From Emergomyces orientalis (Eukaryota > Ascomycota > Eurotiomycetes > Onygenales > Ajellomycetaceae), in contig MOWL01000092.1 in the NCBI GenBank assembly GCA_002110485.1, positions 372,001 to 436,000 on the forward strand: DNA of 64,000 nucleotides. Reading direction: 5' to 3'. The notes below the pieces were generated by a model. That model had not been told where the DNA came from. It did not search any database and worked only from the letters and a program-made list of their open reading frames with translations. Positions 34,804 through 46,674 of the stretch are shown piece by piece (the stretch's first letter is position 1; every line of letters begins with the position of its first letter). The translations under genes were made by a program, and so were the position numbers.

Positions 34804-35842
34804 GGGTAATGAGGATGTAAGCTAGATCGATGTCTTGTGTGTGTGCGTGTGTGTGTGTGTGTTTTTTTTGAGATGTGAAAGGGTAGTTGTATTGGTTGAT
34901 TGAGAGAGAGAGAGTGTGTGATTGAACTGACTATTTTTCACCTTATTTTCTCTGCTGATGCTTTTGAGCATTCATCTCTCAATTCATCCTGTTCTCTTAT
35001 CTTGTTGTGATGCAAGAATCTTCTATTTAGTTATTTATTTTATTTATTTTAATTTGTTTATATATATTTTCAATAGTCTCAGTGAATAAATAAATTTCAT
35101 TAAAATATATAAATATGCCCATGCTCACTTTCTATCCATTTCATAGTTTTCTAAGTATTTGTTTCCACTCCCTCACTCTATTTACTACCCAACCTATTTT
35201 CCCTAAGATTTTTTATATAATATTAGATACAACTTCTCAGTATCTACATCACTTGGCTCGTCTATTAATAGTCTTTCTCATTTTGCGCATGGCGTCTGGC
35301 CCACAGCCCCTTTTTTTTTTGGCCTAGACCATTTACTTGCTACCTAGGTAGGTATCTTCAAAGGATGAGAACATAACATATATAGCTGCATGGCTGGGTG
35401 GCTAAATTTCACCCACTTCATGTTGTTCCCAGAGTAAAGAATGAAAGATATTAATATTAATATTATTAACTATTCTTATTCTTATCACCATCATTGTCAT
35501 TATTCCTGCTGCTGCTTTCTGCATGTATATACATACTTGATATACATGTGTTTGATCGAAATGTCAATTAAGCACAAAGAGTAAGTTTAATAAAGAAAGA
35601 AAGAAAGATTAAACATGCAATGCAATGCAATGGATGTTGTGTAGAGAACCATGGCCAGGAAGCCTCTTTTTAGCCACAGCGAGCAATTATGCACCCCGTG
35701 GAACAGAAACAGCCACAGGCGCAGAAACAAACATATTGCAGAAAACTCAAGTCGCGGGGGAAACCACCTTCCTAAAATTACATCGCTATCATATATAGAA
35801 AACACCCGGTCCTCTCCTAACATACCTAAGGTATCTCTTCAT
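34804..35842. other. Intergenic DNA downstream of the AIM34-like gene
   Basis: AT-rich sequence contains a TG repeat (34836-34861), an AG run near 34904, and a TACCTAGGTA palindrome at 35341-35350. No gene is evident. Confidence 0.5.
34836..34861. repeat. Imperfect TG dinucleotide repeat
   Basis: A TG microsatellite with one interruption starts about 30 bp after the AIM34-like stop codon. Confidence 0.8.
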
Positions 35843-36824
35843 CTAACAGTGTTTGCAAGTTTTTCCATCAGGATCAATGTACGGATCTACAATTATCTCT
35901 CCCCAGACATTCTCATCCCGAGTCTGCAAAAACCTAGCTGGCACGCTTCGATAGCAGATTGAATCCAGACAGCCCCTTTGGCCGAAGATGATCGCTGATC
36001 GGGAATTGGGCATCGCACTTTTCTGCATGACCACAGCGATAGTGCAGAGGCATATAGCGGTATTGGTAAATTCAATATTAGCACATAGCTGCGCCCGACA
36101 GCCCCCTTCAACAAGTCGGTAAGGATCATGAACTGGATCATTATAAAGATAGTCGCGGAATTCCGGGGACAAGATGTCGTCTGTGAGAATGGTTTGTTGG
36201 GCTCTGGTGTCAAATAGCATCACGGCATTCTCTATCTTCTCCACCTTCGCATCATCGTCAATGCCTTCGAGTAATAGTTTAGCGGTAATAGTTTAGCGGT
36301 AATCGTTGGTAGTGTTCTTGGTTCAAGTGCAGCCTGAATAGTAACTGGATATGGCTCTTCAAAAGGCAGGAAAGGTTGGGCGTCCTCTTTAGCGCGTTCT
36401 TTCACTTGTCGTGATAGGCGAGTGGGTAGTGGAACTTGGCTCGCATCATATTGGAGTCTTATTGGTTTAGTGAGCGTGCTGCTGCTGCTCTGGGAGGAGG
36501 AGGCTTGGGCGAAAAGGAGAGCTTCATCCCTCAGCGCTCATTTTCGCAGGGTAGGGATTGGCGGGTCAATTGTTATTTCCCGATCCGCTACGCCACTTAA
36601 GCTGTCAGATACTGTTTTCAGGCATCCTTTCCACGTCGTCGTATAGGGTGTCGACACTTTCAGGCCTGGGAGAACGGTGTTGGTCGATTTCCCGACTTCT
36701 GCGAGTAGGTGGGAGGGATGGTAGGTTACCACTCCTCTCTGAAGGTGAGCTTTATCCATCTTTAGGTAGGAGAGGATTGCCTACATACCTTCTCGGCTGG
36801 CTCAGTGCTTTGACTCGCCGACAT
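35843..36824 (-). pseudogene. Retropepsin-like aspartic protease-domain gene, inactivated
   Basis: Read on the minus strand, a probable first exon (36824-36789, MSASQSTEPAEK) splices after about 50 bp to a frame starting RGVVTYHPSHLLAEVG near 36738. That frame meets a TGA at 36540-36538, continues as ALRDEALLFAQASS down to TITAKLL, and then shifts frame at a 14-bp tandem duplication (36272-36299). The last part, 36244-35843, encodes AVMLFDTRAQQTILTDD, SPEFRDYLYNDPVHDPYR, SAIIFGQRGCLDSICYRSVP and VWGEIIVDPYIDPDG. It resembles a retropepsin-like fold, with DTRAQ standing where an active enzyme has DTGA(Q/S). Whether it derives from a retroelement or a host gene is unclear; no reverse transcriptase, integrase or long terminal repeat is seen beside it. 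Fold assignment is from pattern recognition only. Confidence 0.5.
36272..36299. repeat. 14-bp tandem duplication inside the retropepsin-like relic
   Basis: TAATAGTTTAGCGG occurs twice in direct succession (36272-36285 and 36286-36299). One copy fewer brings the upstream and downstream reading frames into register, so the duplication is the frameshifting event. Confidence 0.9.
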
Positions 36825-39480
36825 TTTTAGGCCAGCTAGTTTCAAAAGGTAGTTTTTTGGCCTACAAAATAGCAGCTCTGATTCAGGTTGGTCTCCTCCG
36901 TACACAAGTGTTTACTCAATCGTAAAAAAGGGAAAGTTGGGCTTGGAATATAATTTTGTGACGAGCGGAAGGTCCACACCATAACTACTGGGGCAGGCTT
37001 GGTCCAGGCGGCCACTGCGGTTGACGTCAGGTTGAGTGTGGCCCCGTACCTCCATCTGACAGAACCAAAAGAAGGTGGTCAAGGACTCAAAAGGGGCAAG
37101 CTTTTTCCTCTTTTAGCTTTTTCATTTTTTTCATTTTGATATTCCTTTTCTTACGGCCCCAACCCACGTTTTGCGGAAATAGAAGCTCGGATATTATTTA
37201 TCATGTTTAAGTTGTACGTAGGGGTGGTAGGGGTTAGGCTCAAGAGCAGAAGATGGGGCTAGAAGCTTACCCTTTAAATGAGGTATGGTTAGAGATAAAT
37301 ATATATTTTTTAAAATATTGGGCTTGTTATTGCACTAAGGAGGTAGGTAGTTATATAATTCGAGAGTAGAAAGTAAATAGGCTAGAAGGTATTATGCGAA
37401 AACCACACAGAAACCAGATAAAAGGGGCTGCACTGGGGATATACGCCTCGGCATGTTTTGACATCTTTCCAAGCGGACAACAGAAATGTTTTTTCAGAGT
37501 CTTGAAGGAAGTCCCAGCCGCAGTGTTGGGCAGTAGCAGCCGCATTGGTTTCAAGCAGGAATTGGATCCATGGATTTGTTTGTTACAGACAATTTTCACT
37601 CAGGGGGTATGAACTGGGACTTGACCCCTGAGTGTTTAACTGAATTAATGTTTTAAAATATTTATACATTGTCATTTCATATAATGGTTACAATACTATG
37701 TATAATCTTTATTGTGTTTTGTTGCATGTTTGAGATTGCATGTTCTGGAAACACAAGTGTACACCATACCATGTACACACATATGGACAGTGCAAGAATA
37801 TACATGTAATTGAGGCAATCAATGTGTATAAAACATGTGTGTTCTAATTTTTTCAACACAGCGAAGGGTCCATTATCATCACTTGCTCTTGATGTGCATA
37901 TTTTTATGTAACCGCCATCAGCAATGGGGAAGGGGGTGACTTTCTGGGGTCGCATTGCATAAAAACATCCTAGTTCTGCGGAGTTTAGCGTTGCTTGCAT
38001 CCTGCAAACTATTATTTTATGGAGCAGGGCTGAGTGGCAGAGGGAAACGGGGACTACTTTAGGTCGTCGTTTCGTTCGTCAGCGTTCCCTTTTTGTTTTT
38101 CTTAACATGTATTCATTCCTTTGAATCTATCCCTTTCAACATATCATATAATGTAATGTACGGAGTAATCGAGTGATGCCCGCTTTGGAGGTGGTGGATG
38201 AGCAGATTCAACGACCAGAGTTTTCTCAGGTTCTCTGTATATTATTTTTATTTTTATATTTTATTTTATCTTCTCCCCCGGCCCTCCCACCCTAGCCACG
38301 ACAAAGCCTGGAGGAGGCTCAAGGTACCTGGAACGCTTTCTGGGGATTAGTTAGTAGAAGTAGTAGTCGTCGTAATGGTAATAGTGGTAGCTAGCAGCCC
38401 ATGAAGGTTAGACGGTTACTGCGTGAGATTTTGACCCTGCTTGACGGTTGCTGTTTTTCGGAGACAACTTTCGGATAAGCGACTGCCTTTTTCATGGATG
38501 TCATATGTAGGGGATAGGTGAGCTCCAAGGAGAAGAAAAAGGGAATTTTATCTCCAATGGATTTTCCGAGAATTGAACAGCACAATGAATGCATCTTCCA
38601 AGGGAGATAGCAATATGTAGAAATCCCATTTCATGTGCAGAGGCAGATTATCCCCGCTGCGATGATGTGCAGAAAGATGGATGTCCCTGGCAGAGAGACC
38701 TGACTGACTATGTAAATCGCTGACTCGCCAAGTACCTAGGAAACGTGGGGTGCCCCAAGGTACCACCTGTCCAATCAGCAGCCAGTCCCAGAACCCCCGC
38801 AGTTTCTTGGCTTCTGGTTGGCCAGAGCTGGGGCCTCCTGAAACTGGGGTCTCAAACTACTTGGCCAATCAGGGTTGCACAATATATCTTGGCAGGCTTG
38901 GCATGTCTCTTGCCCGGGCTCCACCTTGGATTCTGCAACGAAGAACTTGGGAAGTTGGGAACGTCTTTCTCCCTTGCTCCATCTTCCATCTCCAACTCCA
39001 ACTTCTTTTTTTCTCATCCTCCCCTTTTTTGCTTTCTCCTCCCCAATTCCATTGTCTCTCGTTTGGCATTTTCGGCATTGTTTTTTTTTTGTCTGTCTGT
39101 CTGTCTGTCTGTCTTTGTTTTGTTCTGTTTTCTCTCTCTTTGCTTCTTACTCTTACTCCCTTTAATATTATATATCCTGTTTTTTTTTTCGGTTTCGGGC
39201 CTCTTGACTGAGCTGTCCGCATTATAACATTTATCCCTTTCCCTCCCCTCAATCTAATCAAATCAATCAATCATTATATCCCACATAATTCCTAATACTA
39301 TCCCCGCCTTCTAACCTTCTGCCAATTCGATATCACGCCCTATCCCCCGCATCTTTCTTGGCTACCTACACATCCTACCGATCTTCTCGCCTCGACTCGA
39401 CATTTGATTGACATTGGCATTGGAATTGAACAAATGAACACCTTGGCCAACCCTCCGCACCAGTTCCTTCTTTAAGGATC
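36825..39480. other. Long intergenic region and promoter of the aspartic protease gene
   Basis: No gene is supported in these 2.65 kb. A TGACGTCA palindrome (CRE/ATF-type) lies at 37022-37029. Two CCAATCA boxes are at 38771-38777 and 38865-38871, the usual target of the fungal CCAAT-binding complex. A CT-rich leader with a GTCT microsatellite precedes the protease ATG. The 160-codon frame at 38745-39227 is a reading of this pyrimidine-rich leader. A role for these sites in protease regulation is inference. Confidence 0.45.
39091..39114. repeat. (GTCT)6 microsatellite in the protease leader
   Basis: Six perfect copies of GTCT follow a T-run about 370 bp upstream of the aspartic protease start codon. 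Confidence 0.85.
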
Positions 39481-41281
39481 ATGCGTCTTTCGGCTTCGTC
39501 ATGGCTTCTGCCACAGGCATTGTTGTTACTGTCAACTGACCTCGTCTCTGCCTTCTTTCCTTTCAATCCTGCTGCCAGTACCACTAGTACTAGTACTAGT
39601 ACTAATAATAACAATGGCATGCGGCAACCCGATTTATCGAAAGCGGTGGTGGACCTGAAAGAACGGTTCTACTCCTACAGCCCGAGTAAAAGTAAAGGGA
39701 AAGGATCGCCTCAGAGGGATGTCAAGGAACCTGTCAAGTTGGATATTGTCAAGGTTCGCGGAAATGTTAGTAACTGGGTCAAATATTTTTATTACTTATT
39801 TATTTATGTATTCATTGATTGCTTTGATGTGGTCTGGGAAAATTAACATGAACGGTGTGTGTGTGTGTGTGTGTCTACAGGCTCGCCGGCAAAATAACTT
39901 CAATGTTTTCCATGCGGATCCCACCACTATGCCACACAGTCTACCCATCAGCAGCGACGGGTTCGACTACTCCTACTTCTCAGTCATGCACTTCGGCTCC
40001 GAACGACAGGCCATGTGGATGCTGATAGACACCGGTGCATCTAACACCTGGCTGATCAGCTCCAACTGCACCCTTGAGCCCTGTAAAATGCACAACACCT
40101 TTGGCAGCGAGGACTCCAATTCTCTCTCAATCACGGATATCCCCTTCACAGTTACATATGGCTCAGGGGAAATATCCGGGTTTCTGGTCAATGATTCCAT
40201 CTCCTTTGCTGGATTCGATTTACCTCGAGTAGGCTTTGGGTCCGTGATGGATATGTCTGAGGAATTCAAAAGTTACCCCATGGACGGGATTCTAGGTTTA
40301 GGCCGGGCACCTGCTTATAAGGTCAAGGTGCCGACGGTTATGCAGGAGTTACAAAAAGGTGGATTGCTGGAGAAAAATATCATCGGTATCAATCTGCAAC
40401 GGCACGGCGACGGGGCGACGGATGGTCAGATTGTCTTTGGCGATATCGACAAGACTAAATTTACCGGTGATATTTCATACACCCAGACCCTACCCAACGT
40501 CGACCATTGGGAGGTACCGCTGGATGATATGCTCGTCGACGGCACGCCACTGAACTTCAAAGGCAAAGCCGGCATCTTCGACACGGGCACTTCCTTCATC
40601 CTCATGCCCTCCGACGACGCGAAACGTATCCACGATACAATCCCCAACGCTGTCAAAAGTGCGGAGTGGGACACGAATTGGGATCTCCCCTGCTCGACAA
40701 CGGCGAAGATCGAGCTCGTCGTTTCCAGTGCGAAGTATCGTATATCTCCAAAGGATTACATCGGCGAACCCGTTAAAGACGGCATGTGCCGCTCGAGGAT
40801 CCTGGGCCACCAACCGTTCGAAGATAACGAGTGGTTGCTGGGCGCCACGTTTCTTAAGAATGTGTATGCTGTTTTTGATTTTGATGAGAATCGGGTTGGT
40901 TTGGCGATGCGGACTGTTACTGACGGGTCTTCCTCGCCTACTTCTCAACGTAAGTTTCATAATAATACAAATTTAAAATAAAAAAAATCTACTTTTTCCC
41001 TCTTTATCTATATAGATATACATCATGTGATGTGTTTATATACTGACAAGAACAAAAAAATCTCTACAGCGGCCCCCACCTCCTCGGGATCCCCACCTGT
41101 CTCTCCGGTTGGGCCTCCCCGCGAGGCTGAACAAGGAGGAGCGATACCATCCCAATCTAAGAAACCACCTGGTTCATCGAATGGAGTGAAAGCAATAATA
41201 GTTTCCTCCATCGCTCCATTGTTGTGCTTCTCACTTGGTTCTCTCCTTTCGCTGTCGTCGTCGACTTTGTCGCCTTGGTAA
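39481..41281 (+). CDS. Pepsin-like aspartic protease, secreted and probably GPI-anchored
   Basis: A family A1 aspartic endopeptidase of the yapsin/CtsD type, acting at the cell surface. Three exons, 39481-39765, 39881-40949 and 41070-41281, give 521 residues. Residues 1-24 are a signal peptide (MRLSASSWLLPQALLLLSTD, then LVSA). A basic propeptide follows to about residue 95. The catalytic motifs are intact: DTGAS at Asp145 and DTGTS at Asp329, with YGSGE as the flap and a C-terminal FLKNVYAVFDFDENRVGLA. The last exon adds a Ser/Pro/Gly-rich stalk and a hydrophobic tail (VKAIIVSSIAPLLCFSLGSL) after SSNG, a likely GPI omega site. Intron 1 (115 bp) has ten GT repeats close to its acceptor. Losing exon 3 would remove the anchor and release the enzyme. 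Two CCAAT boxes upstream suggest regulated expression. Confidence 0.94.
39855..39874. repeat. (GT)10 microsatellite just before a splice acceptor
   Basis: Ten GT units end six bases before the acceptor AG of protease intron 1 (39766-39880), where a polypyrimidine tract would normally lie. Confidence 0.9.
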
Positions 41282-43038
41282 TAATATATTTTCCGAAATA
41301 TCCATCCACTCTCCCCACCCCCCTTCTTTTTTTTTGTTTTGCTTTCTCTGTTTGAATATACAGGAGGAAGAAGAAGAGGAGGAAGAAGTGAAACCAGCCA
41401 CCCTCTTCCACTCCCTAGAAAGTCGTCATCAACCGACCATCGACCATCGAAAACTGCGTCCTGCATCGCTCTCTCGCACCCCGCATGCTGATCTCTTAAG
41501 CAACATGTTTGTTTCTTCTGAAATCTGTTTACCCAGGGAGAAATGATTTGTCAGACAGCTTCTACTTTATGTTTCATCATTTCAATTCATTTGAATTGTA
41601 TAGACCACCCCACACACTGCATCCTGCCCTATAAATGGGTAATTCCAATCCAACTCACACCTTACACCCACAGATACACACATACTCTCTGTCTCTCTCC
41701 TGTCACCAGCTCATATATCTTCTTTTTCTCATGTTAACTGTACATAGATACACATACATGCATATATTATCTACATAAAACCAAATCTTGTAATTATCCA
41801 CTGTCTGAAAAACGGAGAAGAGAAAAAACATAATTTTCATCTTTTCAATATGGAAACAATGATACCTTTTTTTCATTTATCGTTTACCATTTATCATTTA
41901 CCTTTTTATCATCTATTTCATTCCCATCCCACCCTTTCCACTTATCTTCTTCTGTTTCTTTCCCCCCTCTAAACTGGCGACCTGCAGTGTCATAAAGCCA
42001 TTATAGTCACACACCACTATTGTCATAACCAACTCTAGGCATTGTTTTCATTATTATTATTATTATTTGTTGTATTCACATTTTTTCCTTTACCCTCTCT
42101 CTTCTCCCTCCCCCTTTTCTTAACATTTTACCAAACAACGGGTTATTCCATTTCATGCCACCTTTCGCTTTAGGCCCGTGGGCCTTCAAACGGCGACCCC
42201 TCCGTTTCGTCTTGATCAATAAAATATATATATATATACCTAGGTATATTTCAGCATCGCCAATACGTACATGCCATACAACTAATTTCTATTTAATTTT
42301 TAATGTCACTTCGGCGAGAGAAAAAAGAAAAGAAAATCTCTTTCTATTACTATTGGTACTATTTTACACCCTACTGTTGTAGATAAATTCGCGTATTTGA
42401 AGTACCCTTGGATCGCCTGACTCCACGAAAATTTGCCATGAATAAATTAAAAAAAATACTAATTTGGGTTGAAGACAAACTCCGAGGGTTAGGCTTTTGA
42501 TAACAGTGGAATGGGACGTTCCCCCCCATCCTTCTGGTTTTACTTTTATCTTTAACTTTATTTTAATACAACTCTCACCCTCTCCTTAATATTCTTCTCG
42601 CGGTTAATGTTAAACATCCAAAACTTGGAAAGTTTTAAATCGGTTTAGCGCCGTCCCTGTTCCTGAGAGAAAATCTTGGTTGGTGGCAATGACTTTTTTA
42701 AGCGCGGGCTAACGCGGTTCCGTTGCGCTTCCTGGCACGCCACACTATTCCATTCCAAGCTCCATTGGAACCACATCGGTTAAAACGGCGGGGGTTATAT
42801 ATGTATGGATACACGCTCTATCCAGCCATCTAGGTATATAATCTCATTGCATTGGGAAATGTTTTCATATATGATATAGGGAAGTCTTGTCTGTATTACA
42901 TTTACGTGCCGACCCTCTTTAAATTTAAATTTCTTCCATGTATGATTAAATAACCCCCATCCATCAAACCAACCAACCATCCACCCATTACATACTACTA
43001 GCTATCACCATCACCATCAGCAAGACATCCATCAAACG
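41282..43038. other. Intergenic DNA between the protease and thioesterase genes
   Basis: AT- and CT-rich sequence of 1.76 kb. It has a TACCTAGGTA palindrome at 42237-42246 next to a TA repeat, and a CCAT/CATC-rich stretch just before the thioesterase start. Frames running from the protease 3' end to about 41546 have no conserved content. No gene is seen. Confidence 0.5.
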
Positions 43039-45206
43039 ATGTTATCAAATACTTCCGGGTACCTCTTGCTCCTCCGCGCCCCGGTTTCAAAGCAATCGGC
43101 GCAGTTTCTTCAGCTCCAGCTAAGGCAAAAATGCACACGATCGCAATCACAATCACAAACCCAATCCCCATTATTACGAAGGGGAGCTGCTATAGCTTCG
43201 CCGTCATGGTCCAAGGTACCAAAACGGCAGCTCCACCAAACGCCTGCTAACCACACTTTCCGTCCCGTATGGACTGAACGGCGCGTTAAGATGCCGTGGA
43301 TTGAGGCGTTGAAGTTGGAGAGGGAGAGGGAGAAGGGGCAGGCTGGGCCGGGGGTAGAGAAGAGTGAGAGTGCGTCACCAAAGGTGGATTTGAAGCCGAG
43401 GAAGATGGGGGATAGTTATTATCGGACTGTGAGTGTTTTTCTTTCTTTCTTTCTCTTTCTTCTTTAATATCCTTTTGCGTGGAGATCCGATTGTTTTGGG
43501 GGGGGGGTTTCTTTCCTCTTTCTGAGGTAGGCTTGGGAAACTTCATAAACGTGGGGTAAATCTACTTACCTCTCCCTTTTTTTCTTTTTTCTTCTTCCTG
43601 TTCTAGATACTACCGCTTGCCCAAGACCCATGGTTATTAGATACATATCTAAACTCATCGGGGCATATCCGGTACGTCTTTTCCTCCACCCTCCAAAAAA
43701 CAGAAACAAAGGAGCTCTCTTTATTGCATAATCTTTCAAAACGCAAATTTAATAACCCCACCATCAGCATGGGCGCCCTCCTCATGGACCTAGACGCTCT
43801 TGCCGGCGTCGTCACATACGGTCACACAGGTGACTCGGTCATGACCGTCACCGCTGCCGTGGACCGCATCACCATCGAGCACCCGCTCAAGGAGATCTGC
43901 GACCTGGAGCTCAGTGGGCAGGTCACGTATGCCACGGGCAGATCGAGCATGGAGATTTCACTGCAGGTTGCGAAGGCCCCTGTGGAAGGGCAGCCGGTTA
44001 AAGAGGAAGATGTGTTGATTACGTGTGCATTTACGATGGTTTCGTTGGATCCTGGGACGAAGAGGTAATTTGGTTTTCTTTTTCTTTTTTCTTTTTCTTT
44101 TTTCTTTTTCCTCTTCTGTCTTAATCTCCCTGCCCTTTTTTTAATTTTTTTTAGCGTGCATGAGTATGTGATTTGCGAATTCATGTGTGCGCTGTTTTGG
44201 TGCAATTTTCATGTCATTTGTCTTGTTTTTATAAGCTAACAAACTTTTATTCTTGTTGCGTTCTTATGTGATGTAGGCCGGTAGCTGTTGCACCACTCGT
44301 AGTGGAGACAGAGGAGGAACAGAGGCTTTTCGAACTTGGGGAGAAGAATTATAAGGCGAAAAAGCAGCTGAGAACGAGGAGTTTACTTGAGCAAACACCA
44401 AATGATGAGGAGAGCGATCTTATTCATGCCATGTGGACGAAGGAGATGGCATATCTAAGTAAGTTTTGACATCCTAGGCGCGCACTTTATGAGGTACAAG
44501 GGACGGCGTTTCCTAAAATAAATGGCAAAAGGAGAGCAAAAGTAAAAAAGATATGTACGGGGTCGCTAGATTAGTATATATCTAATTCTTGATGACAACA
44601 GATCCTCAAAACCCTCTCAGCCGCCCTAAAAACCTCATGCACATGAAAGAAACAATCCTCAAATCTGCCCAGATTATGCAACCGCAATACCGTAACAGAC
44701 ACAACTTCATGATCTTCGGCGGCTACTTGCTCAAGCAAACTTTCGAACTTGCCTTCTGCTGCGCCGCTTCTTTCTCCAATTCGAGACCAACTTTCCTTTC
44801 TTTAGACCCTAGCACCTTTGACAATCCCGTCCCTGTTGGTTCCGTGTTGTATCTCAAAGCGACGGTGTCGTATACTGATTCTCCAATCACCTCCACGAAC
44901 ACCACAACCACCACAACTACCGACAGTACCAGCGGGGGCAACAACAGCACGCGCCAATTTACAAAAGTTCAAGTCCGTGTCGACTCGAAGGTGCGTGACG
45001 CAGAGCACACGACCAAGAAACCCACTGGCGTATTCCATTACACATTCCTGGTCGAGAAGGATGTGCAGGTAATGCCGCAGTCGTATAACGACTTTATGAT
45101 TTGGGTTGATGCGAAAAGGAGGGCGCAAAATACGAATAAGAGTCTGTTGTCGGGGATTATGGAGAAGGATTCGTTTGATGGCATTCAGGAAGGGCTTACT
45201 GAGTGA
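43039..45206 (+). CDS. Mitochondrial acyl-CoA thioesterase, ACOT9-like (double hotdog)
   Basis: ACOT9-type enzymes hydrolyse acyl-CoA esters in mitochondria. Five exons, 43039-43428, 43607-43671, 43768-44064, 44277-44458 and 44602-45206, give 512 residues. The N-terminus is Arg/Gln/Ser-rich without acidic residues, like a mitochondrial presequence. The first hotdog domain spans the splices (DPWLLDTYLNSSGHIR, then MGALLMDLDALAGVVTYGH, LELSGQVTYATGRSSMEISL). The second includes HNFMIFGGYLLKQTFELAF, RPTFLSLDPSTFDNPVPVGS and LYLKATVSY. A Thr/Asn/Gly-rich insert (about residues 407-425) interrupts the second domain. The end has TFLVEKDVQVMPQSYNDFM. All five exons close in frame. The substrate chain length cannot be read from sequence. 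Confidence 0.92.
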
Positions 45207-45841
45207 GCCAGGATGTTTGTCATTTTGGGGTTGAATAGGCAATGGGGGGCCTTCATGCCTTCTATTTCGGTTTTTTGTTCTTCTTTGTCTAGATAGATTA
45301 TTCATGTGTCTATATTTCACATATCCTTTTTTTCTGTTTATTTATTTATTTTGAAACCCTGTTACCTAGAATCTTGTTGTTTCTGATTAGTTTGTCAAGA
45401 CAACAGGCAGTTTAGGTTTCGAAGCTAGGTTTCATACGCTCAATATATATATATATATCGGTTGAAATAACGAATATCATACAATTATCTCTTCTTCTAG
45501 ATAGTAAAATAAGACGTAGGACCATATAGTGCAAATCCAGTTCGTTCAGTTCGTTGGCTTACTCAATACCTAGGATCCTGCCAAAACGCGTACTTCGGCA
45601 TTGTTCGAGTCTCGGCATCGGCTTTTTTGATATCGGGATGTCACATGGTTAGGTGGTCATGGCTCTGGCCCCTAATCTATCCATTCACTCCGTTCTCTCC
45701 ACATTCCAAACATCAACAGTCTGCATAACATACCTACCTTAAGAATTCTACGTCGGAAGCATTTCCCATCCGGAGTAATTATCGTTGCTCTAGGCATAGC
45801 TTACGAGACACTAGTGATTTTGGTTGGTTTCATTGCCCACC
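45207..45841. promoter_or_regulatory. Intergenic DNA upstream of VFA1
   Basis: A 635-bp same-strand gap holding the thioesterase 3' end and the VFA1 promoter. It contains a TA repeat near 45443 and TACCTAGG near 45568. No gene is seen. Confidence 0.45.
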
Positions 45842-46674
45842 ATGGCTCTTCCCAACATTTGGCACCATCGCAAAGTGGCCGAGACAGCAGCGCGATCATG
45901 CGATATCTGCTACAAACCATCCTCTAGTGTGTTGGTAACTCCAGATAAGAAGGTGAGCGTTGCGCACACTAATACGCATGTACGGATATGCAAGTCGCGC
46001 TCGCTAAATTCTGACATTCCTGTGCCGTTGCTGTTGGTGTTGGGTTTTAGGATTTTTTCTACGTCTGCCCTATCCATCTAAAGGACCGTGGGTTTTGTTC
46101 GCCGATAATAGACGAAGAGGAAGTTGCGGCGAAGAAAAGAAAAGAAGAAATGGACAAGGAGATTGAAAAGGTGAAACAAGAGTACGAGGAGAAAATGAAA
46201 AGGAAGCAAAAGGATAAGGATAAGAAAGATGGTGATGATAAGAAGGATAAGAAGAAAGACGAAGGGGAAGATGAGAAGGCGGAAAAGGAAAAGGATGATA
46301 AGGTGAGCTAATGCCGCCGTGAATATTTTCTGCCCTGTTGTTGCACTAGCAAAAGAGCTCGGATTCCCATGCTTTTGTTTTAGGAATGCGTGTATATTTA
46401 CTGAGTGTGCAGATCAAATCTATCCGGAATAGCGGGACGGAGACACGCCCAGACGACGGACCTCGCATCTTCTCCCTCCACAAGTATGCATTTTCATGCC
46501 GACCGTTTGCTATTTTTTATTTATTTTCACACTGTTCAAAATCACTAACGGATTTGTAGGAATTTTTATCAGATGCGTATTGACCGTATGCGCAACATGG
46601 AGATAGCGAGACGTAATCGTGAACGCATGAAAAATCCCAGCTTATTTCCTTCAGCCCCGAAAACTGATTTATGA
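45842..46674 (+). CDS. VFA1: Vps4-associated protein Vfa1
   Basis: Vfa1 binds the AAA ATPase Vps4 and regulates its role in ESCRT-III disassembly and vacuolar sorting at endosomes. Four exons, 45842-45952, 46051-46302, 46413-46483 and 46560-46674, give 182 residues. The N-terminus carries a Cys/His metal-binding-like pattern split by the first intron (RSCDICYKPSSSVL, then DFFYVCPIHLKDRGFC). A long Lys/Glu/Asp-rich coiled segment follows (KRKEEMDKEIEKVKQEYEEK and beyond), then a C-terminal helix (NFYQMRIDRMRNMEIARRNR) consistent with the Vps4-binding tail. The start ATG at 45842 gives MALPNIWHHRKVAETAARSC, as expected for the family. Yeast Vfa1 is about 203 residues. Confidence 0.93.

Noticed and set aside
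38745..39227. A 160-codon plus-strand open frame with hydrophobic content
   Set aside because: It reads through CCAAT boxes, a CT-rich leader and a GTCT microsatellite. The hydrophobic residues come from T/C runs, and no conserved domain is present.
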